Positions 15,092 to 22,532 are shown, counted from the stretch's first letter. The stretch: 27,047 bases of DNA from a virus (IMGVR_UViG_3300011995_000081:1-27047), one strand, 5' to 3'. Made by a program: numbers and translations. The notes: generated by a model from the letters alone, not told the origin.

Positions 15092-17043
15092 TATCCTCCA
15101 ATTAATAACGGGTTAGTTAAATCGAAATCTTGTGCCCCTAATCCGCCCTGTCTGGGTGCTCGTGGTACAGGCTGAGGAGGTGGGTTAGTAGTTGTAACTT
15201 GAGGAGTTGAGTTTGTACCCAGTGCCCCTACGATTGGTGCAATCGGGTTTGGATTTTCAGCAGTATTCTTAGCTCTATCAGCAATAGTAGTAGCAGTAGG
15301 ATCAATAAAATGATCTTTATTAGCAATTAATGGTACAAATGGATTTGATTTGCTAACTTTTCTCGGTAGAATATCCATTATTGGCTTAAACGTACACTGA
15401 ACAGTAACCATATGCGGTAACTGCCTTACATCACCTTCTTCTCCGAACTGATTTAACACTATTTCCCATGGTGTATTAGAATTATCGATGGTTACGTTTA
15501 CATTCTCTAAAAAGCCTGGCATCCTGTAAATATAATCGCCAATAGTTAATCTAACAACATTACCGCGCATTAAATTATACTGTTCTGAATAATCTGGATA
15601 TACCTGGGAAATTAGCTGATTCAATTTTGTATACATCGGCAGCATTTCCTGTCTGCTTTGAGCAAACATTTTGAATCCAAATCCTATTGTCCTATCAAAA
15701 CCCTGATATGTTCTGAATGTCTCACCTCTTCCTAAATACTTAAAACTGTTATATTCTCCTGTATTAGTATCGCTTATCTGTCCTTCTATAAATGCTCTAA
15801 AAATAAGAGCTGTTGTAAAATTTAAATTATCGTTATCTATACACTCAAAAGCAAACTTAATAATATCTTTCGATTCGTCTCCAGCTACTTTCCATGGATC
15901 GCTATTATTCGGATTGTAAAAAAACTGGTTGGGGGCTTGGGCTCCTCTTGCTAAAAGATTTAGCATATTTAATGAATCTTCGCCGTTATTAGTAACATCA
16001 ACATACCTCGCCCTTACTCTAGATGCTCCAGGATTACCTACACCTAAACCGCCTGTACCGTTAAAAGGGTTTGCAATATTAAAATTGCTATAGTCTGATC
16101 TTGGAGTGCCTGTTGGTAATAAGTTTCTAAAATCACGTATCGGTTGGTCAATCCGAGTTCTTGTATTGGTACCTTGATTTGCAATTTGCTGGTAGGTTAG
16201 AGCGATAGTTGAATATGCTACCCCCGGTGTACCTTGTACGGTAAATTTAGGGTCAGGGTTTGTTTCGCTTAGTTTAGTTACGTTAGTATCAGTATATCTA
16301 GAGATCCTTGTAAATCCGATTCCGTATACTGATCCAGGACCTCCTAAATAATTAAACAGCTGATTTTGTACTAGGGAAATCCCTAATCGACCTGCTAAAG
16401 CAGGGTCAATACCTGTCCCGCCCACTACGTCAGGGTTAATGATAAAATCAGTTGAACCAATAAGTTTCAGAGCTCTTAATATTGAAAGTCTATTAGTCGC
16501 CTCGGTATTATTTTGAGGAGCGCCTGCTACAAAAGCATAAGTCTGTTGTAGTCTCTCATAAATTGCCGGTCCTACTCCGTGCCTATTAAAATGTGCACCA
16601 GTACCTTGGAATTGTACTTGTGCTAGTGTGTTAAGAGGATTATATACATTAGTTACAGGTAAAAAAGTATTTCCTAGACTTGGTCCTGCAAAAGTTAAAG
16701 CATTAGGTACCTGTAGTCTAGGGTTCGTAAGTTGTAAACCTAATTGCTTTTCAATAAAAGCAGTACCTCTAGGTGCATCCTTAAAAAATTTTTGTATTCT
16801 CTCTCTGTCTAAAGTTGAAGAAATAATTCCTGATCCGGCTGTTAGTAATTGAGTTATTGCACCACCTCTCACTGGAAAATCTAATGCAGTTCTATTGATT
16901 TCGTAATAACCTCTAATCGCAGGTGATACTTGTTCATTATCGATAGGGAATTGCATGTAGGGTTGATTACTACTACCGCCTCCTGGTCTATCTCCTCCAA
17001 ACCGGAGGCTAGTTAAATCCGTCTTAAAATTAATTAAAGGCAT
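15091..17043 (-). CDS. Baseplate / tail tube initiator-like structural protein (gp48/gp54-like)
   Basis: 650 aa. Residues about 385-562 hold the informative part: SKDIIKFAFECID, FRAFIEGQISD, then QEMLPMYTKLNQLISQVYPD, VVRLTIGDYIYRMPGFLENV, TPWEIVLNQ, QLPHMVTVQCTFKPI and LPRK. This ladder of strands is shared by tail-tube-initiator and tube-cap proteins that sit on the baseplate and start tube growth (T4 gp48/gp54 role). The first ~380 residues are Gly/Asn/Pro-rich and not recognised. The C-terminus is Pro-rich and probably flexible (about 600-640). It lies directly after the 76-aa protein (one base gap) and is coupled to the gp53-like gene. Assignment to a T4 gene is inference; the structural role is well supported by neighbours. 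Confidence 0.7.
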   Translation of the reverse strand: MPLINFKTDLTSLRFGGDRPGGGSSNQPYMQFPIDNEQVSPAIRGYYEINRTALDFPVRGGAITQLLTAGSGIISSTLDRERIQKFFKDAPRGTAFIEKQLGLQLTNPRLQVPNALTFAGPSLGNTFLPVTNVYNPLNTLAQVQFQGTGAHFNRHGVGPAIYERLQQTYAFVAGAPQNNTEATNRLSILRALKLIGSTDFIINPDVVGGTGIDPALAGRLGISLVQNQLFNYLGGPGSVYGIGFTRISRYTDTNVTKLSETNPDPKFTVQGTPGVAYSTIALTYQQIANQGTNTRTRIDQPIRDFRNLLPTGTPRSDYSNFNIANPFNGTGGLGVGNPGASRVRARYVDVTNNGEDSLNMLNLLARGAQAPNQFFYNPNNSDPWKVAGDESKDIIKFAFECIDNDNLNFTTALIFRAFIEGQISDTNTGEYNSFKYLGRGETFRTYQGFDRTIGFGFKMFAQSRQEMLPMYTKLNQLISQVYPDYSEQYNLMRGNVVRLTIGDYIYRMPGFLENVNVTIDNSNTPWEIVLNQFGEEGDVRQLPHMVTVQCTFKPIMDILPRKVSKSNPFVPLIANKDHFIDPTATTIADRAKNTAENPNPIAPIVGALGTNSTPQVTTTNPPPQPVPRAPRQGGLGAQDFDLTNPLLIGG

Positions 17044-17044
17044 T

Positions 17045-17275
17045 TTATAGTTTATTAACGGACTTCAAATAATCTAAATAAGTAGGTTGGGGTCTAGAAT
17101 TAAACGTAACATCAATAGGGTTTTGAGCAACAGGGACAACGGCGGATGCTCGCGGTACAGAACCGCCTCTAACTACTGCAGCTACGTTAGCAGGAGTACC
17201 TTCAAAGATGCCTGAAGGGTTCGTCTGCCCTTGTTTACTTAATTGCGAATCTCCTATTTGATCTAGTATATCCAT
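17045..17275 (-). CDS. Small predicted tail protein, 76 aa
   Basis: I do not recognise it. The sequence starts MDILDQIGDSQLSKQGQTNP, continues with a low-complexity Ala/Val/Pro/Gly middle (PANVAAVVRGGSVPRASAVV) and ends in TYLDYLKSVNKL. No cysteine, and no clear membrane helix. It is packed between the tape measure (three bases upstream) and the tube-initiator-like gene (one base downstream), so it is almost certainly translated with them. A short extended peptide in this position may be a hub or tape-measure-associated linker; this is a guess from location. Confidence 0.62.
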   Translation of the reverse strand: MDILDQIGDSQLSKQGQTNPSGIFEGTPANVAAVVRGGSVPRASAVVPVAQNPIDVTFNSRPQPTYLDYLKSVNKL

Positions 17276-17278
17276 AAT

Positions 17279-19627
17279 TTACGCTTTATCTAATCCTGGG
17301 ATTTGATTGTATTTATTGAATATTATAGCTCCTACTTTCTGTCCATCTAAATAAACATTACCGACACTATCACCTCCGCTAATACTAGATGATTCTTTTC
17401 CGGTAACTTTTGTAGCTCCTACAGGAGCAGTGCTCTGTTGTCTAGTACCTTGTTGAATCGTTCCGCTAATTGATGGAGCAGTTTCTCCAAACATACCTCC
17501 GGCAGCTTCTGCAGCTCCTCTCATTCCGCTCGCTAATCCTACTGACCCTGCTCTAACAGAACCTGCTAGACCTTTCCACTTACTTGAATTGCCGCCAAAA
17601 AATCCTACTACACTACCTACTGCCTCTAATGCACTTGCTATAATATCGCCAATTAATTGAACAGCTCCTGCAAGTCTGTTTATTAACCCTGTTACAAAAC
17701 CTTGTATCTTTTGTGGGTTAGTGATAAAATCTAAAATACCGGACTTCTCTACAAACTCAATAAAAACATTTTTGATTCTATTCATCATTTCAGTAAGACG
17801 CTCGGCAGTAGATGTCTGTGTAATATAATTGTAAGCATCTTCTCCGATCTTCTCACTGATCTGAGCTTGTGTTAAACCTCTTTCTTTTAAGATTCGAAGC
17901 TCTTCTTGAGCTTGCTTTAAATTTGTAGCACCAAGCTTCCTATAATAATCTTGCTGCTTTAAGACATCAGCTAGTCCGTCTCTAGTCATACCGACAGATT
18001 CTGCAATCGCTTCTTGCTCGATCCTGTTCATCTTTAAATACTCATCTGTACTACCTACTTGAGTGTTTATCTCTTTTGCAAGAGTTACTAAATCGTTATT
18101 AAGCGCAGCTTCACGGGCTCTAGTTAGGTTAAGTTCTTTACCGGTCAAAACTTGGGCTTCCATTTCTTTTGAAATACTACCTTCAAAATCTAAAAAACTA
18201 CTTGCTATACTATCAAGCTGTTTAAGCTCAAATCCCATAGCTTTCGTCACCATGAGTGACTTAGTAAGCTTTTCGGGGTATTTTGTAAAGCTTAATCCCA
18301 GTACGCCGGCTTGTTTACTGGCTTGATTCAATACATCTCTAAACTCGAAAGCAACACCAGTCTCGAATTCAAAAGCTTTAGACTGAGCTAAAATAGTTTT
18401 TGTAAGTTTTTCTGCATTTTTACCTGTTGTAACGCTCGTCTGTGCAATAGCTTTTCTTGTTTCTAACTCTAACCCTGCGATTTCTTTTAACTTAACGTTA
18501 TTATCTAAGATACTATTTGAAAAACGGCTTCTAACACCTAGAGCTTTGGTTAACTCTACTTGCGACTCCATTAATCTTGTCTCATTAACTACTACATTAT
18601 CGCTAGCTCTTGCAATAGCTCTAAATTCATCTTTTAACCCTGTTGCTCTATCTTTAGAAACCCCTAGATTTCGTGCTAAGTTTGTAATACCCTGATCAAG
18701 CCCTAAAGTCAGTTCAACTGCAGTCTTAAATAAATTAACAAGTCCGCCAAGTAGGCCTCCAACAATTGGTATCTTACTCACTAATTCTCCAAAACCTCCT
18801 ATAAGACTGCCGATACCTGATGCACCGGCACCGGATATAGCTCCGCCACCTATTCCCATTCCCCCTCCTATACCTCCTGATACTAAACTGGAAGCCTGTG
18901 ACAAAGGTGCTACAATATTTTTAGCTAGATCTTTACCTAATCCTGCAACATAGCTTTTCAATTGTGTTAAACCGGCTAATAAAAGAGCTACTCCGCCTGC
19001 TACCGCTACTGCTTTTCCTGCTCCTCCACCAGGTGCTCCTGCAGCACCAGCTGTCGTACCCCCTCCTCCTCCTGGAGGTATATTTGCACCTCCTCCTGCT
19101 CTTGCTCTAGCTAATGCTCTTTGTTGTTCTCGCGCTTCTTTCGATCTAAAGAGATCCATTATTTTAAATCCAACACCTCTTTCCTTGTTTATATCTTTTA
19201 TTAAATTTCTTTCTGCTAGAGCATTCTCTTTTCTCTTTTTAGCTTCCGCCATTATAGCAGCTAAAGCTCCTCCCGAAGTTTGCTTTATTTGTTCTTGTTT
19301 TTTCTTCTCTAACTGGAGTTCTTTCTCCATTTGCTTAACAAGAACTGTGTTATTGTTTAATCTAGCTGCTTTAAGAGTTTCTTCGAGATTAAGTATTTCT
19401 TTGCTAGAGCGATTATATAGAGCTGCATTTCTTACCTGCTCTCTACTAAGAGCCTTAATCTGTTCGTGTATCGATTTTTCTTGTTCTGCAGCTTTCTTAG
19501 CTTCTCTTTTTAGGTTGAGTAAATTTTTCATACTCATAGCCTGCTCATCGAGATAGCGTACCTGCTCTCTAAGCTCTTTTTCTTCTGGGGTTAGACCACC
19601 TCCTTGATTTGGTGGAGTTGCTGCCAT
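17279..19627 (-). CDS. Tail tape measure protein
   Basis: 782 aa. It sets tail length and fills the tube. Residues 12-175 are Lys/Glu/Gln-rich and heptad-like, a long predicted coiled coil (for example LRQ- and LEK-type spacing in KQMEKELQLEKKKQEQIKQ). A Gly-rich hinge follows (178-204), then a hydrophobic stretch, AVAVAGGVALLLAGL (206-220), and a Gly/Ala/Ile-rich region (250-300), typical of the membrane-active parts of tape measures. The remainder alternates amphipathic helices, and a second hydrophobic segment lies near 650-690. Position confirms it: it follows the chaperone G/T pair and precedes baseplate genes. By the usual ruler relation (about 0.15 nm per residue) the tail would be roughly 115 nm. 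No hydrolase domain is visible. Confidence 0.88.
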   Translation of the reverse strand: MAATPPNQGGGLTPEEKELREQVRYLDEQAMSMKNLLNLKREAKKAAEQEKSIHEQIKALSREQVRNAALYNRSSKEILNLEETLKAARLNNNTVLVKQMEKELQLEKKKQEQIKQTSGGALAAIMAEAKKRKENALAERNLIKDINKERGVGFKIMDLFRSKEAREQQRALARARAGGGANIPPGGGGGTTAGAAGAPGGGAGKAVAVAGGVALLLAGLTQLKSYVAGLGKDLAKNIVAPLSQASSLVSGGIGGGMGIGGGAISGAGASGIGSLIGGFGELVSKIPIVGGLLGGLVNLFKTAVELTLGLDQGITNLARNLGVSKDRATGLKDEFRAIARASDNVVVNETRLMESQVELTKALGVRSRFSNSILDNNVKLKEIAGLELETRKAIAQTSVTTGKNAEKLTKTILAQSKAFEFETGVAFEFRDVLNQASKQAGVLGLSFTKYPEKLTKSLMVTKAMGFELKQLDSIASSFLDFEGSISKEMEAQVLTGKELNLTRAREAALNNDLVTLAKEINTQVGSTDEYLKMNRIEQEAIAESVGMTRDGLADVLKQQDYYRKLGATNLKQAQEELRILKERGLTQAQISEKIGEDAYNYITQTSTAERLTEMMNRIKNVFIEFVEKSGILDFITNPQKIQGFVTGLINRLAGAVQLIGDIIASALEAVGSVVGFFGGNSSKWKGLAGSVRAGSVGLASGMRGAAEAAGGMFGETAPSISGTIQQGTRQQSTAPVGATKVTGKESSSISGGDSVGNVYLDGQKVGAIIFNKYNQIPGLDKA

Positions 19628-19649
19628 GTTTTTTTATACTATTCCATAA

Positions 19650-19657
19650 ATAAATAG
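19650..19657 (-). promoter_or_regulatory. CTATTTAT motif before the tape measure gene
   Basis: The minus strand reads AAATAGCTATTTATTTATGG, with the core CTATTTAT 22 bases before the ATG at 19627. AAATAGCTATTT is also self-complementary. The distance suits a -10-like element, and no other promoter is visible between the chaperone and the tape measure. Confidence 0.4.
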
Positions 19658-19661
19658 CTAT

Positions 19662-19931
19662 TTACTTCTTTTTTACCTTAGAAATATATGTAGGTGGTTC
19701 AGTCTTCGGTTTGATATCTGGTTTAGAAATCAAAGGTTTATCGGCTGTAACAATTTGTTGCTCGTTACGAATTTCTTGTAATTTTTCAAGATGTTCGTTA
19801 ATAAACTTAATGTTAAGACGTCTTTCGCTGACAGGCATATCCATGACTTCAGACCATAGAAAACCGCCACCGCCATGATAAGTAAGTTCGAAGACTTCTC
19901 TTTTAAAGATTTGCCTATACTCAACTCCCGG
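19662..19931 (-). CDS. Frameshifted C-terminal part of the tail chaperone (T-like), 89 codons
   Basis: This frame is +1 (equal to -2) relative to the gp26-like gene and joins it at the T9 run. Read from there it gives PGVEYRQIFKREVFELTYHG, then GGGFLWSEVMDMPVSERRLN and IKFINEHLEKLQEI, ending in a Lys-rich tail (SKVKKK). The block 'vfeltyhg.gg...Sev..MPv..r' is the pattern of the second-frame part of tail assembly chaperones in other phages. Upstream in this frame there is a TGA within 18 codons, with no ATG, GTG or TTG before the conserved block; the first ATG (19844) lies inside it. So this part is best explained as the tail of a fusion of about 336 residues. An assembly or sequencing error in the run, or transcript slippage, are the alternatives. 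Confidence 0.6.
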   Translation of the reverse strand, partial: PGVEYRQIFKREVFELTYHGGGGFLWSEVMDMPVSERRLNIKFINEHLEKLQEIRNEQQIVTADKPLISKPDIKPKTEPPTYISKVKKK

Positions 19932-20673
19932 GAAAAAAAAATTCCGCTGTCAACGGCAGGCTCTCCTCAACCTCTTTTCCAGATGAAAGTGTAAAATTAA
20001 CCGTTAAATCGATATCTGGTGTGATCGATCCGATATAGGCTCTTAACGGATTGGAATCTTTAGCAATTAATGCGTTATCTACAAAATCCCGTACTGTCTT
20101 AGCTTCATAATCTCCATTAACAGATAGGATCTGCCTCTTGAGACGGGTCGTAATTTCTCCGGCCGCTAGGTTAACTTTCTTGAGGCTCTTAATTTCTGCA
20201 TCAATAGCCTTTTCGTCTTCAATAGTAAAGAGTTTGAAAGTTAGCGTGTTTTTAGAGTTTGGTAGCTGAAAAGTAAACTCGTTTTTATTCCGGAAAAGAG
20301 TATGATCTACTTTCTTGTTTTTTAAGCTCTGTAAATCAATAGTGACTGTCTCTTTTATTTCAGTTTCAGGATCTGTATATTCAAAGCTATACTGGGATCC
20401 ATAAGCGAGAATACGTGCAGCTATTAACAAAGCATTTCTATCACCTAATAAAAGATCCTCGTATCTCACCGGGGATTTAATGAGAGATTGAAGCATTTTC
20501 TCAATTGCAATACCTTGCTTGAGCAGGTTAACATTGGTAAGAATATCTTCCTCACGGGCAGTCATATACTTCATTTCAATGGTCCCGGAAGAGAGAGGGT
20601 TAGTTGTGTCGTAAACTTTACCTTTGGAAGGTAATTCAATAGTTTCTGTAGGGATTGAAAACTTTTCGGCCAT
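19921..20673 (-). CDS. 26: T4 gp26-like baseplate/tail assembly protein (G-like chaperone)
   Basis: 250 aa. It begins MAEKFSIPTETIELPSKGKV, then YMTAREEDILTN and a helical segment IEKMLQSLIKSPVRYEDLLL, followed by DRNALLIAARILAYG. The 'iPs.G..Y......g.v.mkymta.eEdiLt' opening is that of the T4 base plate (gp26) family. T4 gp26 is 208 aa. Directly ahead of a tape measure it occupies the place of gpG-type tail assembly chaperones, which keep the tape measure soluble during assembly. The last codons (AEFFFPGS) run over a T9 stretch, where about one third more protein can be added by changing frame. Fifty bases separate it from the membrane protein upstream, and an inverted repeat (20692-20711) lies just before the ATG. 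No SD. Confidence 0.8.
   Translation of the reverse strand: MAEKFSIPTETIELPSKGKVYDTTNPLSSGTIEMKYMTAREEDILTNVNLLKQGIAIEKMLQSLIKSPVRYEDLLLGDRNALLIAARILAYGSQYSFEYTDPETEIKETVTIDLQSLKNKKVDHTLFRNKNEFTFQLPNSKNTLTFKLFTIEDEKAIDAEIKSLKKVNLAAGEITTRLKRQILSVNGDYEAKTVRDFVDNALIAKDSNPLRAYIGSITPDIDLTVNFTLSSGKEVEESLPLTAEFFFPGS
19933..19941 (-). other. Nine-T slippery run, candidate programmed frameshift site
   Basis: The minus strand reads GAA TTT TTT TTT CCC GGG AGT TGA, so the frame-0 product stops 12 bases past the run. A +1 slip of tRNA-Phe from TTT to TTC, or a -2 slip along the T run, both enter the open T frame. The run is also long enough for transcription slippage. Confidence 0.6.
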
Positions 20674-20691
20674 AATCTTAATTTAGTTATA

Positions 20692-20711
20692 TATTGATAA
20701 ATATATCAATA
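20692..20711. repeat. Inverted repeat TATTGATA-AATA-TATCAATA
   Basis: Perfect 8-base arms around a 4-base centre, 18 bases before the gp26-like ATG. The half-site core ATTGA/TCAAT recurs in the repeats at 21105 and 21188. It may bind a regulator or form a hairpin. It also contains the TATTTAT core on the minus strand (20697-20704). Confidence 0.55.
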
Positions 20712-20722
20712 ATAACTTTTTG

Positions 20723-21037
20723 CTACTTGATCTTAAAAATATTTCGGATAATACTTACAGCATAATTATAGATATCCAAAGCAATAAAGACATATAATAC
20801 TGCTGTAGTGGTCCATACCATACCGTGAAATAGCCAAAGTAATCCAAAGCCTTCCATCTTATCGTTACTTCCGAAAAAGAGATACCATAAAAAAGCAGTT
20901 ATAAGAGAGCCGGTAATGATATAAAAGATTACCTGCAAAACTAGCCAGGTAATTAAAATCTCTCCCCAGAAGTTTCTAACAAATACTGCTAGCAAGAGTA
21001 GAATCGGTACAGCAATTAAAAAAGTAGTAAGCGTCAT
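20723..21037 (-). CDS. Small membrane protein with three predicted helices, 104 aa
   Basis: I do not recognise the family. Hydrophobic segments lie at about 3-24 (TLTTFLIAVPILLLLAVFV), 30-53 (ILITWLVLQVIFYIITGSLI) and 68-92 (WLFHGMVWTTTAVLYVFIAL), with a basic C-terminus (RNIFKIK). Nothing like this is expected between tube and chaperone genes in T4. A three-helix small protein could be a holin or a host-membrane effector, but no lysis enzyme is adjacent, so I leave it unassigned. It has its own sigma70-like promoter (21058-21086), lying behind the terminator of the tail tube gene, so it starts a new transcript that continues into the chaperone and tape measure genes. ATG at 21037, no SD. Confidence 0.65.
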   Translation of the reverse strand: MTLTTFLIAVPILLLLAVFVRNFWGEILITWLVLQVIFYIITGSLITAFLWYLFFGSNDKMEGFGLLWLFHGMVWTTTAVLYVFIALDIYNYAVSIIRNIFKIK

Positions 21038-21057
21038 AACATTAATTTTTACACCTA

Positions 21058-21086
21058 AATATAACGAGTTTTCCGTTAGGAAACAA
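21058..21086 (-). promoter_or_regulatory. Sigma70-like promoter (TTGTTT-17-TATATT)
   Basis: The minus strand has TTGTTT (21086-21081) and TATATT (21063-21058), 17 bases apart, with a predicted start near 21050 and a leader of about 13 bases. Same -10 and spacing as at 8070 and 9861. It lies just downstream of a terminator, so it would restart transcription into the tail assembly genes. Confidence 0.55.
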
Positions 21087-21104
21087 CTTTTTACCGTGGT
21101 ATAT

Positions 21105-21123
21105 CTTATTGAAAATCAATAAG
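21105..21123. repeat. Inverted repeat CTTATTGA-AAA-TCAATAAG
   Basis: Perfect 8-base arms with a 3-base centre. It sits between the terminator and the promoter of the membrane-protein gene, 18 bases upstream of the -35 box, where a regulator could act. There is no T run after it in the transcribed direction, so it is not an intrinsic terminator. Confidence 0.6.
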
Positions 21124-21154
21124 TTATAGATATTAAGATTTCCGTAATTTTCAT

Positions 21155-21180
21155 GAAAAAAGCCGCTTTTTAGGCGGCTT
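21155..21180 (-). terminator. Intrinsic terminator after the tail tube gene
   Basis: In the transcribed (minus) direction the stem is AAGCCGC, the loop CTAAAAA and the other arm GCGGCTT, followed by further T (CTTTTTTC). The stem is 7 perfect pairs, GC-rich against an AT-rich background. It lies 26 bases past the tail tube stop. It is the only clear terminator in the window. Confidence 0.88.
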
Positions 21181-21187
21181 CTAACAT

Positions 21188-21200
21188 ATTGAAAATCAAT
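21188..21200. repeat. Inverted repeat ATTGA-AAA-TCAAT, second copy
   Basis: Shares the 13-base core ATTGAAAATCAAT exactly with 21108-21120. The two copies flank the terminator, one on each side, 80 bases apart. The arms here are 5 pairs long. Confidence 0.55.
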
Positions 21201-21206
21201 GAGTTC

Positions 21207-21692
21207 TTAGTAGTTCAAGATACAGTAATCCATTCCAATTCCCAATTCAATCGTAATTGCGTCTTGATTGGACCAATCGTAAGATCCGAAGTTTGCAGTC
21301 TTAACGAAAGCTCCTTTGATAATCCACTCAGATACTACGTCTCCTACCGGACCGAGAATTGATAAATTCAAGTCTTTTTTGTAGAAGTCAGAGTATCCAT
21401 CACGTCCTGTTACAGATTCGTGTGATAAACGTATCCACTCCATACAGGCCTGTTGACCAGAAGGAGAGATTGGATTATAAAGATTGAGGGTCATATCTTG
21501 CCACTCAGCCTTACCTTTAATCTTACGGTAAACGTTGATATGGTCAAGCTTTACTTCATTCAAGTTAATGTTGGGTGCAGTAGCACTCTTAATCATGAAA
21601 GAAGGAATGCCGTCAATATACATGATGAAACGGTTCTGAACTGTAGGTTCGTAGGCCGTAAACATTATCTCATTTGGATCTAGTACTGGCAT
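21207..21692 (-). CDS. 19: Tail tube protein (gp19 family)
   Basis: 161 aa, very near T4 gp19 (163 aa). It polymerises into the inner tube through which DNA passes. The pattern is that of T4 gp19-type tubes: NRFIMYIDGIPSFMIKSATA, PNINLNEVKLDHINVYRKIK, GKAEWQDMTLNLYNPISPSG and QQACMEWIRLSHE, then a second strand-rich half ending in ELGIGMDYCIL. These correspond to the beta-sandwich with 'fi..i.G.ps..v.....p......' and the 'wedm.l.ly.......' strands. It follows the Lys-rich 257-aa gene and the sheath gene, the usual sheath-tube order with one insertion. A clear terminator follows, consistent with high, separately ended expression. The ATG at 21692 has an A-rich leader with ATATTTAT 17 bases upstream. 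Confidence 0.93.
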   Translation of the reverse strand: MPVLDPNEIMFTAYEPTVQNRFIMYIDGIPSFMIKSATAPNINLNEVKLDHINVYRKIKGKAEWQDMTLNLYNPISPSGQQACMEWIRLSHESVTGRDGYSDFYKKDLNLSILGPVGDVVSEWIIKGAFVKTANFGSYDWSNQDAITIELGIGMDYCILNY

Positions 21693-21709
21693 TTTATTCT
21701 ATGTTTTAT

Positions 21710-21735
21710 ATAAATATCTATTCTGGTTATTTATA
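21710..21735 (-). promoter_or_regulatory. Late-promoter-like pair before the tail tube gene
   Basis: Two AT octamers lie upstream of gp19. TATAAATA (21735-21728 on the minus strand) matches the T4 late consensus. ATATTTAT (21717-21710) is a variant of the recurrent CTATTTAT. Either could be the -10 element of a strong late promoter; no -35 is visible. Confidence 0.42.
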
Positions 21736-21758
21736 AACTTTGATTAATAACCTGCATA

Positions 21759-22532
21759 TTATTTCTTACCGTAGTAACTTAATTTTTTAGGATCAACAAC
21801 AACACCTTTAAGCTCTTTAGGCATTTTACCGTAGGTTTGGTAATCTTGTGGTGCTACTTTAAGAGAGGCTCCAGCGTCGTTAATATCAACAATTTCATAT
21901 GTTCCTTCGTTTTCTCCGTTTGGTTGCTGATTATAAACTACGTAATCACCTTTACCGACTTTAACCATAGTTTTTGGATCATTTTTATCTGGAATAGTAA
22001 TTTTCTTACCTAATCCGAGAAATTCTTGTACTTTTTTCTTTTCGGGTAATATACCTCCTTCACCAGAACCACCTGCTGTTTTCTGAACCTTGCCTGTAAG
22101 TTCTGCACCTATCATTTTTTCGATTTCATCGTCAGACTTACCTGCATATTTAGGATCTTTCTTTAACTTAGATGCCATTTTCTTAACACCTAGCTTAATA
22201 AAGCCTGCGATAGCAGCACCACTTGTACCGAGAATTGCAAGACTTTGTAGGAAAGATTTAAAAGTTTCTGGGTCTGAAAGAAGCTGTTGGATTGGTTCAG
22301 CTATCTCTTCTACTTTATCTTTCTTTTCAGCTACTCTAGTCTCCATTTCTTCCATAGACTTCATTTTATCAGTAGCTTTAACTTCAGGAGCTTTTTCTTT
22401 TTTATCTTTTTTAACTTTAACCTCTTCCATTCCTGCGCCAAAATTTTTCTTGGACTCAGTAATTACTTGCTTGGCAAGAGATTCAAATAATTGCTTTGAT
22501 AAATGTAATCTAACTTTCGTATTATTTTTCAT
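21759..22532 (-). CDS. Lys-rich predicted virion protein, 257 aa, unknown
   Basis: No named family recognised. It starts MKNNTKVRLHLSKQLFESLA with a helix (KQVITESKK), then a highly charged Lys/Glu stretch (about 38-80) likely to be coiled coil. A small hydrophobic helix, SLAILGTSGAAIAGFIKLGV (97-116), might touch membrane or be buried. After a Lys/Gly-rich hinge, the final ~80 residues form a strand-rich part (KVGKGDYVVYNQQPNGENEG and the segment after) resembling an SH3- or KOW-like barrel. It lies between sheath and tube, so it is probably a tail or neck component, or a virion-delivered protein. The 'hLSKqLfe.L..qv' opening recalls N-termini of other phage structural proteins. Gap to the sheath gene upstream: 18 bases. 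Confidence 0.65.
   Translation of the reverse strand: MKNNTKVRLHLSKQLFESLAKQVITESKKNFGAGMEEVKVKKDKKEKAPEVKATDKMKSMEEMETRVAEKKDKVEEIAEPIQQLLSDPETFKSFLQSLAILGTSGAAIAGFIKLGVKKMASKLKKDPKYAGKSDDEIEKMIGAELTGKVQKTAGGSGEGGILPEKKKVQEFLGLGKKITIPDKNDPKTMVKVGKGDYVVYNQQPNGENEGTYEIVDINDAGASLKVAPQDYQTYGKMPKELKGVVVDPKKLSYYGKK

Noticed and set aside
19185-19556. 123-codon + strand frame over the tape measure, and other + strand frames such as 3348-3581 and 6242-6679
   Set aside because: They are shadows of well-recognised minus-strand genes, with low-complexity products caused by AT-rich codons.
19662-19844. Independent 60-aa gene from ATG 19844
   Set aside because: The conserved block begins upstream of this ATG, so it is better read as part of the frameshift product.
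19730-19924. 64-codon minus-strand frame starting at TTG 19924
   Set aside because: It overlaps the chaperone extension in a third frame and its sequence has no family features; the other frame carries the conserved block.
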